DNA from: an uncultured Bacteroidales bacterium
GTDB lineage: Bacteria > Bacteroidota > Bacteroidia > Bacteroidales > UBA932
Direction of reading: 5' to 3'
DNA: 64,000 nt
NCBI GenBank assembly: GCA_944326385.1
Contig: CALVDT010000015.1
Coordinates: 1 to 64,000, forward strand
The position numbers and the translations under genes were made by a program. Within the stretch, counting starts at the first letter, position 1. Each line of letters starts with the position of its first letter. Positions 1 through 7,913 of this stretch are shown here, piece after piece. Under the pieces are notes generated by a model that searched no databases, was not told where the DNA came from, and was given only the letters and a program-made list of their open reading frames with translations.

Positions 1-1
1 A

Positions 2-217
2 GCAGCGATAAACCATGCGTGGGAGGAGTACAATGCCCAGATTCTTTTGGATGCAAGAAAAAATGCAGGACTTACACAGGCAGAACTTGCACAGCGCATC
101 GGAGCGGACAAAGGCTATATTTCCAGAGTAGAACGAGGTTTGACAATCCCCACTGTTGCAACGCTCTACAAGATAGCGGCAGCAATGGGAATGACAGTGG
201 AACTTCGCCCGATATAA
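2..217 (+). CDS. XRE-family HTH antitoxin-like protein, 5' end outside window
   Basis: The frame starting at base 2 is open from the window edge to a TAA at 215-217 and gives about 71 residues. It contains a classic XRE helix-turn-helix (LTQAELAQRIGADKGYISRVERG) followed by a short C-terminal end, TVELRPI. The compact HTH placed at the C-terminus resembles HigA-type antitoxins, which bind their own operator and neutralise a RelE/HigB-type RNase usually encoded just upstream. That upstream partner would lie outside the window. The overlapping frame at 19-342 is a shadow. The HTH assignment is secure; the antitoxin role is inference. Confidence 0.8.
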   Translation, partial: AAINHAWEEYNAQILLDARKNAGLTQAELAQRIGADKGYISRVERGLTIPTVATLYKIAAAMGMTVELRPI

Positions 218-263
218 TGTTCTATAGGGCAATTAAGACTACTCAATTTATTGATTTTCATTG

Positions 264-337
264 TGCGAAGCACCGCTCAGTTGGTAAGTGGCACCTGACT
301 CATAATCTGGAGGTCCCAGGTTCAATTCAAGCGGACA
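264..337 (+). pseudogene. decayed tRNA-Met(CAT)-like sequence
   Basis: The stretch keeps tRNA landmarks in the right order: a D-arm-like GCTCAGTTGGT at 275-285, an anticodon loop CTCATAA (CAT, Met) at 298-304 flanked by CCTGA and TCTGG, a variable region GAGGTC, and a T-arm start CCCAGGTTCAATTC. The acceptor stem, the D-stem 3' strand and the T-stem 3' strand no longer pair, so it should not fold into a working tRNA. Such remnants often mark integration points next to tRNA genes. No TAnnTTTG promoter is visible in 218-417. Confidence 0.5.
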
Positions 338-417
338 GATAGAGTTGGAAGCATACCTTGAAACGACATGGGAAGGCTGTGCCATGTGGTATTTGCCGGA
401 TGAACTGTCGTATATTC

Positions 418-2844
418 ATGAATGTTTTTCACCATATTGTTTTTTTTCTTCTTCTGGTCTCCATGTCACGCCTTCCTCTGGCTGCGGAGCCAGGTGAAGA
501 TCTGTATCTTTCCGGCACTTCATGGAAGGCCGGGATTGACAGCAATACAGGGGCAGTCGCAAGTTTCACACATTGTTCGGGCATCGCCAAGTGGACAGTC
601 CCGTTCAGGAAAGATTCCAAGGCCGGTCCTGTTTTCGAAGGAGTGAAGATGCAGCCGGAGCCAGGGAATCAATATTCCTTTTCCGGACGGAGAGGAGATA
701 TCATCTATGGAATCCGCTACGAGGCACATGACGACCACCTCGGCATAGTCTGTACCGTGACCAACACTTCAAATAAACCATATGCCCCTGATAGGGAAAG
801 GCTTGTACTCGGCGTAGACAGCGAAATGAGGACCTTTCCCGAGTGGGACGGAAAGTTCTTCCCTACATTGCTCCGGTGCGAGAAGGATTTCGCGTGGGGA
901 TATTTCATGTCCCCGACAGGAAGAATACTGGCTTTCGGTGTCGAAGATCCGGTAGCATCCTATGGAATGAACTACATTTTCGAAGGGAACAAAGGATGGC
1001 TCTGGGGACATCAGATTTATACTGCAAGTCTCGATCTTCTGCACTCGCCGCCTCTTCCCGAACGTCATCCGCAGGATCTTTCGGAGATTCCGGCCGGAGA
1101 GACAAGAAGCTGGATCTTGCATCTGGGAACTCTCGACAGCTTGGATCAGGTGAAACCGTCTGTGGCAGAGTGGATTTCCGCTCCGCTGCCAGATGCCGTC
1201 GGATATACTCTTACACCTGGCAGCAAAGCGGTGATCAAGGTATATGGAGACAAGCCGATTGAAAAGGCTGTCATGATCGGACCCGATGGTGTCCGGCATC
1301 CGGTGGCAGGCAGGGAAGATGCTCCCGATACAAACCTCGCTGAACGGATATTGGAGACACCGCCGCTGGAGGATTACGGATTATACCGGATAGAAATATC
1401 GAATGGAATACGGCAGTCGGAAGTCTCGCTTTATGTCAGGAAACCCTGGTCCTGGTATCTGAGGAAGGCAAGGGATAATGTAGCGGAATACCCTCCGTTC
1501 TTCAGCGCTTCGTGCGAGACGTTCTACGGGTATTATCCGGCGTTCCTCGGAGCCCGCCATTTCCCTGACGTAAGCAAGGATGCCCCATTGAAAGCGCGCT
1601 TCAGGGATGGTGTCCCTCAAATGGTCAGCCAGGACGGATTTCCTCTTCCTCAGGCCAATCCGGCCAGAATACAGAACTTTTCTGCGCTTGCCGGGATGTT
1701 CGTGGATCTATGGGAGGCTGACGGTGACGAGGAGTGGCTTGAAACGGCCTCCGGAATAGGGGATTATCTCTCGTCGGAGCATGTGCAGTGGCCTGACGGA
1801 TCGTTCAGGTCGGATTCCATACATTATTCTGCAGTGATTTATCCGGTAAAGTCCATGCTTGAACTTGCGGACGCAGAATTCCGGGCAGGATGGAAAGACC
1901 GGGCCGGAAAGCATTTCCTTTCCGCATTCAGGGCTGCCGAAGACCTGATGTTGCGGCTGGATGACATAGAGACGGAAGGTGACATGACTTTTGAGGATGG
2001 CATGATAACCTGCAGCGCTTTGCAGATGGCATTTTGCGGGCTTCATGTGGAGGATCCCGTTCAGAGACGGAAATTTGCCGAGGCGGCATCGTACATGATG
2101 GACAAGCACCGCTGTCTTGAACAGCGCCTCATCCCGGATTGCCGTATGCGCGGAGCGACCCTCAGATACTGGGAAGCGCTGGATATCTATTTCACTCCGA
2201 ACCAGGTCATGAATTCCCCGCATGGATGGACAGCCTGGAAAGTCTATGCCCTCTGCTATCTGTATCTTCTGACAGGCGAAGAGCATTATCTGGATGAAAT
2301 GATGGAGACTTTGGGCGCCTGTGTACAGCTCATGGAGCTTGACGGGCATCTGCGATGGGGCTTCATGCCGGATCCTTATATCGAGGGACTGGTATGCACA
2401 CCTGTTGCCGGAAAACCGCAGGAACGTCATATGGCGGAGACGGTTGTCGGAGAGCAGTATATGGAGATGATCAGTCCGTGGCTGCGGCCGGCAGACGGAC
2501 AGGCTTTCACACGTTTCGGTGAACCCGGCGGAGCGGGTGACAATACTGTTTACGAAATATTCAAGGCTCTTGAAGAGTGTGTGCTTACCACAGCATATGT
2601 AATCGTAACTGAAAATGGCGACGTCCGCTGCCATAACTGCTCGGCTGGATGGTCAGCCCCGGGACATCTGCACGTAACTCCAGATGACGGATGCGTCTCC
2701 CGGGTGCATATCAACACCGGGAGACGCGTCAGGGTGACAGCGGACTTTCCTTCCCGAAGGCTGCGGAAGACAGCAAGGCCGGGGATGTCGTGGCTCGGGG
2801 AAGCCCCATATCACTTACATGCAGCTGTCGATTGCAATCTCTGA
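418..2844 (+). CDS. large secreted protein with predicted helical-toroid (six-hairpin-like) domain, function unknown
   Basis: About 808 residues from the ATG at 418, chosen because it begins a clean signal peptide (MNVFHHIVFFLLLVSMSRLPLAA); the frame is open upstream to a TTG at 358. Roughly residues 25-330 look beta-rich, residues 345-700 are helical with repeated aromatic and acidic motifs (for example MTFEDGMIT near 522 and NSPHGWTAWKVYALCYLYLLTG), and the C-terminal 90 residues are beta-rich again. This layout resembles secreted six-hairpin glycosidases or polysaccharide lyases, but I cannot name a family or a catalytic residue. It is not in an operon. It runs convergently into the GH2 gene and their 3' ends overlap by 30 bp. 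A role in glycan breakdown is inferred from context only. Confidence 0.6.
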   Translation: MNVFHHIVFFLLLVSMSRLPLAAEPGEDLYLSGTSWKAGIDSNTGAVASFTHCSGIAKWTVPFRKDSKAGPVFEGVKMQPEPGNQYSFSGRRGDIIYGIRYEAHDDHLGIVCTVTNTSNKPYAPDRERLVLGVDSEMRTFPEWDGKFFPTLLRCEKDFAWGYFMSPTGRILAFGVEDPVASYGMNYIFEGNKGWLWGHQIYTASLDLLHSPPLPERHPQDLSEIPAGETRSWILHLGTLDSLDQVKPSVAEWISAPLPDAVGYTLTPGSKAVIKVYGDKPIEKAVMIGPDGVRHPVAGREDAPDTNLAERILETPPLEDYGLYRIEISNGIRQSEVSLYVRKPWSWYLRKARDNVAEYPPFFSASCETFYGYYPAFLGARHFPDVSKDAPLKARFRDGVPQMVSQDGFPLPQANPARIQNFSALAGMFVDLWEADGDEEWLETASGIGDYLSSEHVQWPDGSFRSDSIHYSAVIYPVKSMLELADAEFRAGWKDRAGKHFLSAFRAAEDLMLRLDDIETEGDMTFEDGMITCSALQMAFCGLHVEDPVQRRKFAEAASYMMDKHRCLEQRLIPDCRMRGATLRYWEALDIYFTPNQVMNSPHGWTAWKVYALCYLYLLTGEEHYLDEMMETLGACVQLMELDGHLRWGFMPDPYIEGLVCTPVAGKPQERHMAETVVGEQYMEMISPWLRPADGQAFTRFGEPGGAGDNTVYEIFKALEECVLTTAYVIVTENGDVRCHNCSAGWSAPGHLHVTPDDGCVSRVHINTGRRVRVTADFPSRRLRKTARPGMSWLGEAPYHLHAAVDCNL

Positions 2845-5421
2845 TTTTCTCATCCCGCCGGATCGTGCGATGACTCTTATCTTTCCGGCTTCTCCATTGG
2901 AACGGACAATCACGAGGGCAAGGCCATGGAAGGCATTTATCTGATGGTTCTGGAAAGACGCGAGACTTGTCGGGTCTCCGTTGTCCGTAGCGACAATCTC
3001 TCCAGGGCCGTCTATTGAAAAAGCTATACGGCCGGAAGCGTCCGGAACAGCATGCCCGTCCTTGTCGATGATTTTCACGGTAATGAAGGCAAGATCTTTC
3101 CCGTCTGCACGTATGCTGCGCCTGTCTGATGTCAGCACCATGGCGGCAGCCTTTCCCGCTGTCACCACTGAATCCACGGCCCAGACTTTGCCGTTACGGT
3201 AGGCTACGACCCGGATCTCCCCCGGTTCATATATGGCATCGTCCCATCGCAGACGATATTCGAAGTCCCCTTTTTCCTTCAGTCCCTGCGATTTGCCGTT
3301 TATGAACAGTTCGGCGCTGTCGCCGGATGTATAGACGTGGACCGGAGTGACTTCGCCTTCACGGCCAGGCCATGTCCAGTGGGGCAGGATATGTGCTGAC
3401 GGCAAATCCGGCCGCCAGCGGGACTGATAAAGATAGAATCTGTCCTTCGGGAATCCCGCCAGATCCACAATTCCGAAATACGAACTCCTCGAAGGTATTT
3501 CCAGACGCCCCAGTTTTTCAAGCATGGCAGCGGCTTCTGCCCTTTTTCCTGGATCGCTGAAATTCCCTGTCAATGTATAATCGTCGTTGTAAGGGGTCGG
3601 TTCTCCGAGGTAGTCGAATCCCGTCCACACGAATTCCCCCGCAGCTGTCGGATTGCGGTCGAGCCCTTCGAATTCATCGTCAGGAGGTGTCGACCATCCC
3701 GGTGCATATCTGTCATATGAACTTACCTGGAAATCTGACCGTCCTTCGCTTTTCTCGTCAATGAACGGGAATACATAAAATCCTCGTGTGCTGATACATG
3801 AAGCAGTTTCAGATCCCATAAATGGCTGGAAAGGGTTTTCCTTGCAGAAATTCCCGTAAAGCATCGGCTTGTAGTTGAATCCGAACACATCGACAGTGTG
3901 CTGGAAACCGTTTGAGGCTGCGAGCCAGTAGTTGCTTCCGAAAGTCACCGGGCGCGACGGATCCTCTTCATGCGCGAGCGTTGTCAGCCAGCCGGATGTT
4001 CCGTACAGTCCGGGATCCCATTGTTCTCCGGTTTCGTTCCCTATGCTCCATGCTATTACCGAAGGATGGTTCCTGTCCCTTCTGATCATGGCTCTCAGGT
4101 CTGCTTCTGCCCAATCATCGAAAAGCAGACCATATCCGTTCGGTTTTTTAGGCAGTCTCCATGTGTCGGTGAATTCATCCACCACCATGAAGCCGAGGCT
4201 GTCGCACATGTCAAGCAATTCCGGCGCAGGAGGATTGTGCGCGGTCCGGATGGCATTGACCCCCATTTCCCTGAGGATACGAAGCTGTCTCTTCATGGCA
4301 CTGATGTTTATGGCTGTTCCAAGCGCTCCGAGGTCATGGTGCATGCAGACGCCCTGCAGCATGAGACGCTTTCCGTTGAGGAAGAAGCCCTCATTTGTGA
4401 ATTCAGCTTTCCTGATTCCGAATCTTGTAGTATATGATTCCGTAATTCTGCCGCAGACACGGACAGTAGTCACGGCTGCATACAAGGCAGGCTCGTCCGG
4501 ACTCCACAGGCGTGGCCTTTCTATGCTGAATGTCTGGATGACGGTTTGTCCGTCCGCTATCCTGTCCAGCGAATCTTTTGCAGATGCCAGGACTCCTGAT
4601 CTGGGCATCCCTTTGCCGTCGAGTGCGAAAATCTCCGTAGCCACCGTCCCGGCAGGCATGTCATGGCCGTCGTTCCTCATGGTGATACGCAGATTTACTG
4701 AAGCAGTATTCTCGGAAACGTGAGGCGTAGTGACGAATGTCCCCCATCCGGCGACTCCCGTCGGGTCAGACACCGTAAGCCATACATTCCTGTAAATTCC
4801 ACCTCCGGGATACCATCGGCTCGATTCCGGAGGATTGTCGAGACGGATTGCTATCGTGTTTTCCCCTGGAACAAGGTATGGCGTAATATCCACCCTGTAC
4901 GATGTATAACCGTATGGCCATCCTCCTGCAAAACAGCCGTTGCACCAGACAGAAGAAAACGACATCGCGCCGTCAATCTCAAGAAAAATCCGCTTGCCGG
5001 CATCTTCTCTGCCGATATATACTTTTTTCCTGTACCATGCCTGACCCCACCACGGAAGCCTTCCTGTCTCTCCTGGATATTCCAGCCGGAAAGGACCTTC
5101 GATTCCCCAGTCGTGGGGGAGGTCGAGAATTTTCCAGGCCGAATCGTCGAAATCCGGAGAAGCAAACGGTCCTCCGTCCGGGATGACGTCCGATCCGCCA
5201 TCCGGTATGGCATGATGCTTCCCGGCAGGAAGAACCTGGTGCGATACCGGCAGCAGCCAAGTCCTTATGCTGTCATAGCATAGCTTTAGCGAGTCTTCTG
5301 CAGCATAGTCGCCTTTGTGGAATCTCCATCCGTCGTTGATGCTGATTCTCCCTGACGGCTGGGCTGCCGCTGTACATACTGCGAGTATGCACAGCAGCAG
5401 ACATGATGCTGAATGTCTCAT
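2815..5421 (-). CDS. GH2 family beta-galactosidase-like glycosidase
   Basis: About 868 residues with a signal peptide (MRHSASCLLLCILAVCTAAA). Order: jelly-roll sugar-binding domain (LPHDWGIEGPF, GGGIYRNVWL), immunoglobulin-like domain, TIM barrel, then C-terminal beta domains of the DUF4982/Big type. The acid/base Glu is in WSIGNE (about residue 462) and the nucleophile Glu in MGSETAS (about 536), both intact. The frame extends to a GTG at 5430, but the ATG at 5421 starts the signal peptide and is preferred. It is the last gene of the leftward PUL 1 operon, about 10 bp after the GH3 stop. GH2 enzymes of this layout remove terminal beta-galactosyl or related residues; beta-galactosidase is the likeliest activity but is not proven. 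Confidence 0.93.
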   Translation of the reverse strand: MRHSASCLLLCILAVCTAAAQPSGRISINDGWRFHKGDYAAEDSLKLCYDSIRTWLLPVSHQVLPAGKHHAIPDGGSDVIPDGGPFASPDFDDSAWKILDLPHDWGIEGPFRLEYPGETGRLPWWGQAWYRKKVYIGREDAGKRIFLEIDGAMSFSSVWCNGCFAGGWPYGYTSYRVDITPYLVPGENTIAIRLDNPPESSRWYPGGGIYRNVWLTVSDPTGVAGWGTFVTTPHVSENTASVNLRITMRNDGHDMPAGTVATEIFALDGKGMPRSGVLASAKDSLDRIADGQTVIQTFSIERPRLWSPDEPALYAAVTTVRVCGRITESYTTRFGIRKAEFTNEGFFLNGKRLMLQGVCMHHDLGALGTAINISAMKRQLRILREMGVNAIRTAHNPPAPELLDMCDSLGFMVVDEFTDTWRLPKKPNGYGLLFDDWAEADLRAMIRRDRNHPSVIAWSIGNETGEQWDPGLYGTSGWLTTLAHEEDPSRPVTFGSNYWLAASNGFQHTVDVFGFNYKPMLYGNFCKENPFQPFMGSETASCISTRGFYVFPFIDEKSEGRSDFQVSSYDRYAPGWSTPPDDEFEGLDRNPTAAGEFVWTGFDYLGEPTPYNDDYTLTGNFSDPGKRAEAAAMLEKLGRLEIPSRSSYFGIVDLAGFPKDRFYLYQSRWRPDLPSAHILPHWTWPGREGEVTPVHVYTSGDSAELFINGKSQGLKEKGDFEYRLRWDDAIYEPGEIRVVAYRNGKVWAVDSVVTAGKAAAMVLTSDRRSIRADGKDLAFITVKIIDKDGHAVPDASGRIAFSIDGPGEIVATDNGDPTSLASFQNHQINAFHGLALVIVRSNGEAGKIRVIARSGGMRKSEIAIDSCM

Positions 5422-5431
5422 CGGATGCACG

Positions 5432-7903
5432 TTATGGTTTTACCGTCAGCCTGCCTTCCATCCGTATGTCACGGGAAGATGAGCCGATATAGATATTGAA
5501 ATCCCCCGGGTTTACGGTAAAGTCGTGCTGCATGTAGTCGTAGTGCCGGAAAGCTTCCTCTCCGAGACGGATTTCGATCTTACGTGTCTCGCCTTTCTTC
5601 AGGAAGACTTTCTCATAGCCTTTCAGCTCCTTGGCCGGCCGGACGACTACCGGATCGACGGCTCCTACATACAGCTGCGCCGTTTCTGCAGCATCGTAAC
5701 GCCCTGAGTTCGTGACATCGAAAGTTACGGAGAACTCTCCGCCGCCCAGATCCCTGATCTCCAGGTTGTCATAATCGAAGGATGAATAGGAAAGCCCGAA
5801 ACCGAACGGGAAGAGAGGCTCGATGCCGCTGCGCTCATAGCCGCGGTAGCCTACAAAAACACCTTCGTTGTATTCCACCCGCTTGTACGGGTTGTCCGGT
5901 TTGACCTGTTCTGTGTTCGGATGGTAATTTCCGTATGTCGGATTGTCTTCAAGACGTTTTTCAATGGTGAAAGGCAGTTTTCCGCTCGGGGAGATCTTGC
6001 CGGTGATGATTTCAGCGATGGCATCTCCGCCTTCCTGCCCCTGGTACCATGCCATCAGTACACCGCCGGTGCGGTCTATCCAAGGCGTCATTTCCACTCC
6101 GCCGCCGGAATTGATCACCACTATGGCCTTGTCGGTATGCTCCAGTATGGTCTCCAGACACAGAAGATGACCTTCCGGAAGAGAGAACGGCCTGTCCCAG
6201 CTTTCCGATTCAAGATACCAGTCATATCCGAGGCATACCACCACAGCATCGGCCTTCCTGACGGCTTCTATGAATTCCGGATCGTTCAGATAGTCGGCAT
6301 AGCGGAACATGGCCTGCTGGTTGGAGCTGCCGTCGAAATGTTCGTATCTTATCTTGTACGTCTTTCCTCCATCGAATTTCCTGTAGCCTTCCTTCTGGCG
6401 GAAAGGATGGCCGTACCATTGTCCGAAGAGTTCTTCTCCATCGATCGTGACACGGTATCCGTCATCGCCGCCGGCTGAAAAATACAGTACGGCATCATTT
6501 TCCGGTCTGTAATAGAAAGTGTAGCGGTCTGAATAGTTGTCCGTATCCACTATTCCCGGTACCGGGGAATCCCAGCCTTCATAGTCTATTTCATGGACGA
6601 TTGCCGTATGGACGGGACTGCCTTCCAGGTCAGTATTGTTGAAGTATTCCGCAACAGCTCCGCGGACAGTGCAGTCCGGGTCTGCGAAGAAGATGTCCAG
6701 ATCGGTCTTCCACAGATCCGGTGTATAGCCGAATTCCAGTTTTCGTCCGAGGTTTTTCCTGAACCCGTCGGCAATGCTGCTGGTTACGAACGGGAATACC
6801 TCTCCGCTGCCGCCACCCTTTGCTACAAGCTCGGAATTCGGGCCGCATACGACTATCCTGCCTTTTGTCACCGGCAGCAGACCTTGCTCGTTGCGGAGCA
6901 GGACAGCGCCTCCTCTTTCCACATCGAGAGCCACGCTTTCGGAATAAGGATTGCGTTCACTGAACCTCTCGTCTTTCTGCGGACGATCCAGGAATCCTAA
7001 TGCCATGAGGGTCTGCAGCACATGCTGCACCTTCAGATCTATGACACGTTCGTCTATCACCCCGTTCCCTATGAGTTCCTTCATTTTGGCCGGGTCCAGC
7101 AGCCATCCTCTCGGCATTTCTATGTCGAGTCCGTTATAGACCCCGTTAATAAGGGTGTATGTGGCTTCCCAGTCGGACGTGACTATGCCTTTGAATCCCC
7201 AGCGGTCCCGCAATACGTCGATATTGAGATAGCTGTTTTCCGTCCCGTGCCTTCCGTTCACCAGCCCGTAGCAGTCCATTATCATTCCGACATTGGCCTG
7301 GCGGACACCTTTTTCGAAGGCCGGAAGATAAATTTCGTTCAATGTCCTTTCGTCAATGTCCGCCGAAACATGATGCCTGTCATATTCCTGGTTGTTCGCT
7401 GCAAAATGCTTCATACAGGCCATTACTCCCATATCCTGCATCCCTTCTATATAGGCTGCTGCCATCTCTCCGGCCAGATACGGATCTTCACCGTAATATT
7501 CGAAATTCCTTCCGCAGACAGGGGAGCGGTAGATGTTCACTCCAGGTCCCATCATCACGTGGATACCGCGGGCACGGGCATCCTGACCGATTCCTTCACC
7601 GGTCTTGTATGCAAGACTCCTGTCCCAGGTGGCTGCCAGAGCCATTCCGCTCGGGAACAGCGTGCTGTGTGAGTCTATGCGGATACCCTGAGGGCCGTCG
7701 GCAAACCAGATCTCCGGAATGCCGAGGCGCGGTATGGCTCTGAGGTAGAATGAATTGTATCCTCCGATATACTCGAGTTTCTCGTCAAGAGTCATCTGTT
7801 TCACCAGGCTGACGGCTTTTGCTTCGTGCTCCGGTGTTATGACCTGTGCCTGCAGGGAAACACTGCAGATCATTGTTGCTGCAATCAGTAAATATCTTCT
7901 CAT
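5432..7903 (-). CDS. GH3 beta-glucosidase-like enzyme with inserted PA14 domain
   Basis: 823 residues, signal peptide MRRYLLIAATMICSVSLQA. The GH3 N-terminal barrel (FADGPQGIR, KHFAANNQE, nucleophile Asp in TSDWEA near residue 244) is followed by the GH3 C-terminal domain, which is interrupted at about 390-540 by a PA14 lectin-like domain (YFYYRPENDAVLYFSAGGDDGYR region), then a fibronectin-III-like domain (about 725-820). PA14 insertions in GH3 enzymes shape the substrate pocket for exo-acting beta-glucosidases. It is a tandem paralogue of the gene just upstream (10-bp gap), and the two differ around the active site: here MDCYGLVNGRH, there MNGYHLVNSVH. Exo-beta-glycosidase activity is well supported; linkage specificity is not. 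Confidence 0.94.
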   Translation of the reverse strand: MRRYLLIAATMICSVSLQAQVITPEHEAKAVSLVKQMTLDEKLEYIGGYNSFYLRAIPRLGIPEIWFADGPQGIRIDSHSTLFPSGMALAATWDRSLAYKTGEGIGQDARARGIHVMMGPGVNIYRSPVCGRNFEYYGEDPYLAGEMAAAYIEGMQDMGVMACMKHFAANNQEYDRHHVSADIDERTLNEIYLPAFEKGVRQANVGMIMDCYGLVNGRHGTENSYLNIDVLRDRWGFKGIVTSDWEATYTLINGVYNGLDIEMPRGWLLDPAKMKELIGNGVIDERVIDLKVQHVLQTLMALGFLDRPQKDERFSERNPYSESVALDVERGGAVLLRNEQGLLPVTKGRIVVCGPNSELVAKGGGSGEVFPFVTSSIADGFRKNLGRKLEFGYTPDLWKTDLDIFFADPDCTVRGAVAEYFNNTDLEGSPVHTAIVHEIDYEGWDSPVPGIVDTDNYSDRYTFYYRPENDAVLYFSAGGDDGYRVTIDGEELFGQWYGHPFRQKEGYRKFDGGKTYKIRYEHFDGSSNQQAMFRYADYLNDPEFIEAVRKADAVVVCLGYDWYLESESWDRPFSLPEGHLLCLETILEHTDKAIVVINSGGGVEMTPWIDRTGGVLMAWYQGQEGGDAIAEIITGKISPSGKLPFTIEKRLEDNPTYGNYHPNTEQVKPDNPYKRVEYNEGVFVGYRGYERSGIEPLFPFGFGLSYSSFDYDNLEIRDLGGGEFSVTFDVTNSGRYDAAETAQLYVGAVDPVVVRPAKELKGYEKVFLKKGETRKIEIRLGEEAFRHYDYMQHDFTVNPGDFNIYIGSSSRDIRMEGRLTVKP

Positions 7904-7913
7904 CTGTCTTTTT

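Noticed and set aside
19..342. 107-codon + frame at the left edge
   Set aside because: It overlaps, in another frame, the recognisable HTH coding sequence at 2-217 and runs across the tRNA-like remnant; the protein has no recognisable motif.
1708..2634. 308-codon antisense frame in the unassigned secreted protein gene
   Set aside because: The sense frame has a signal peptide and consistent composition; the antisense frame lacks both.
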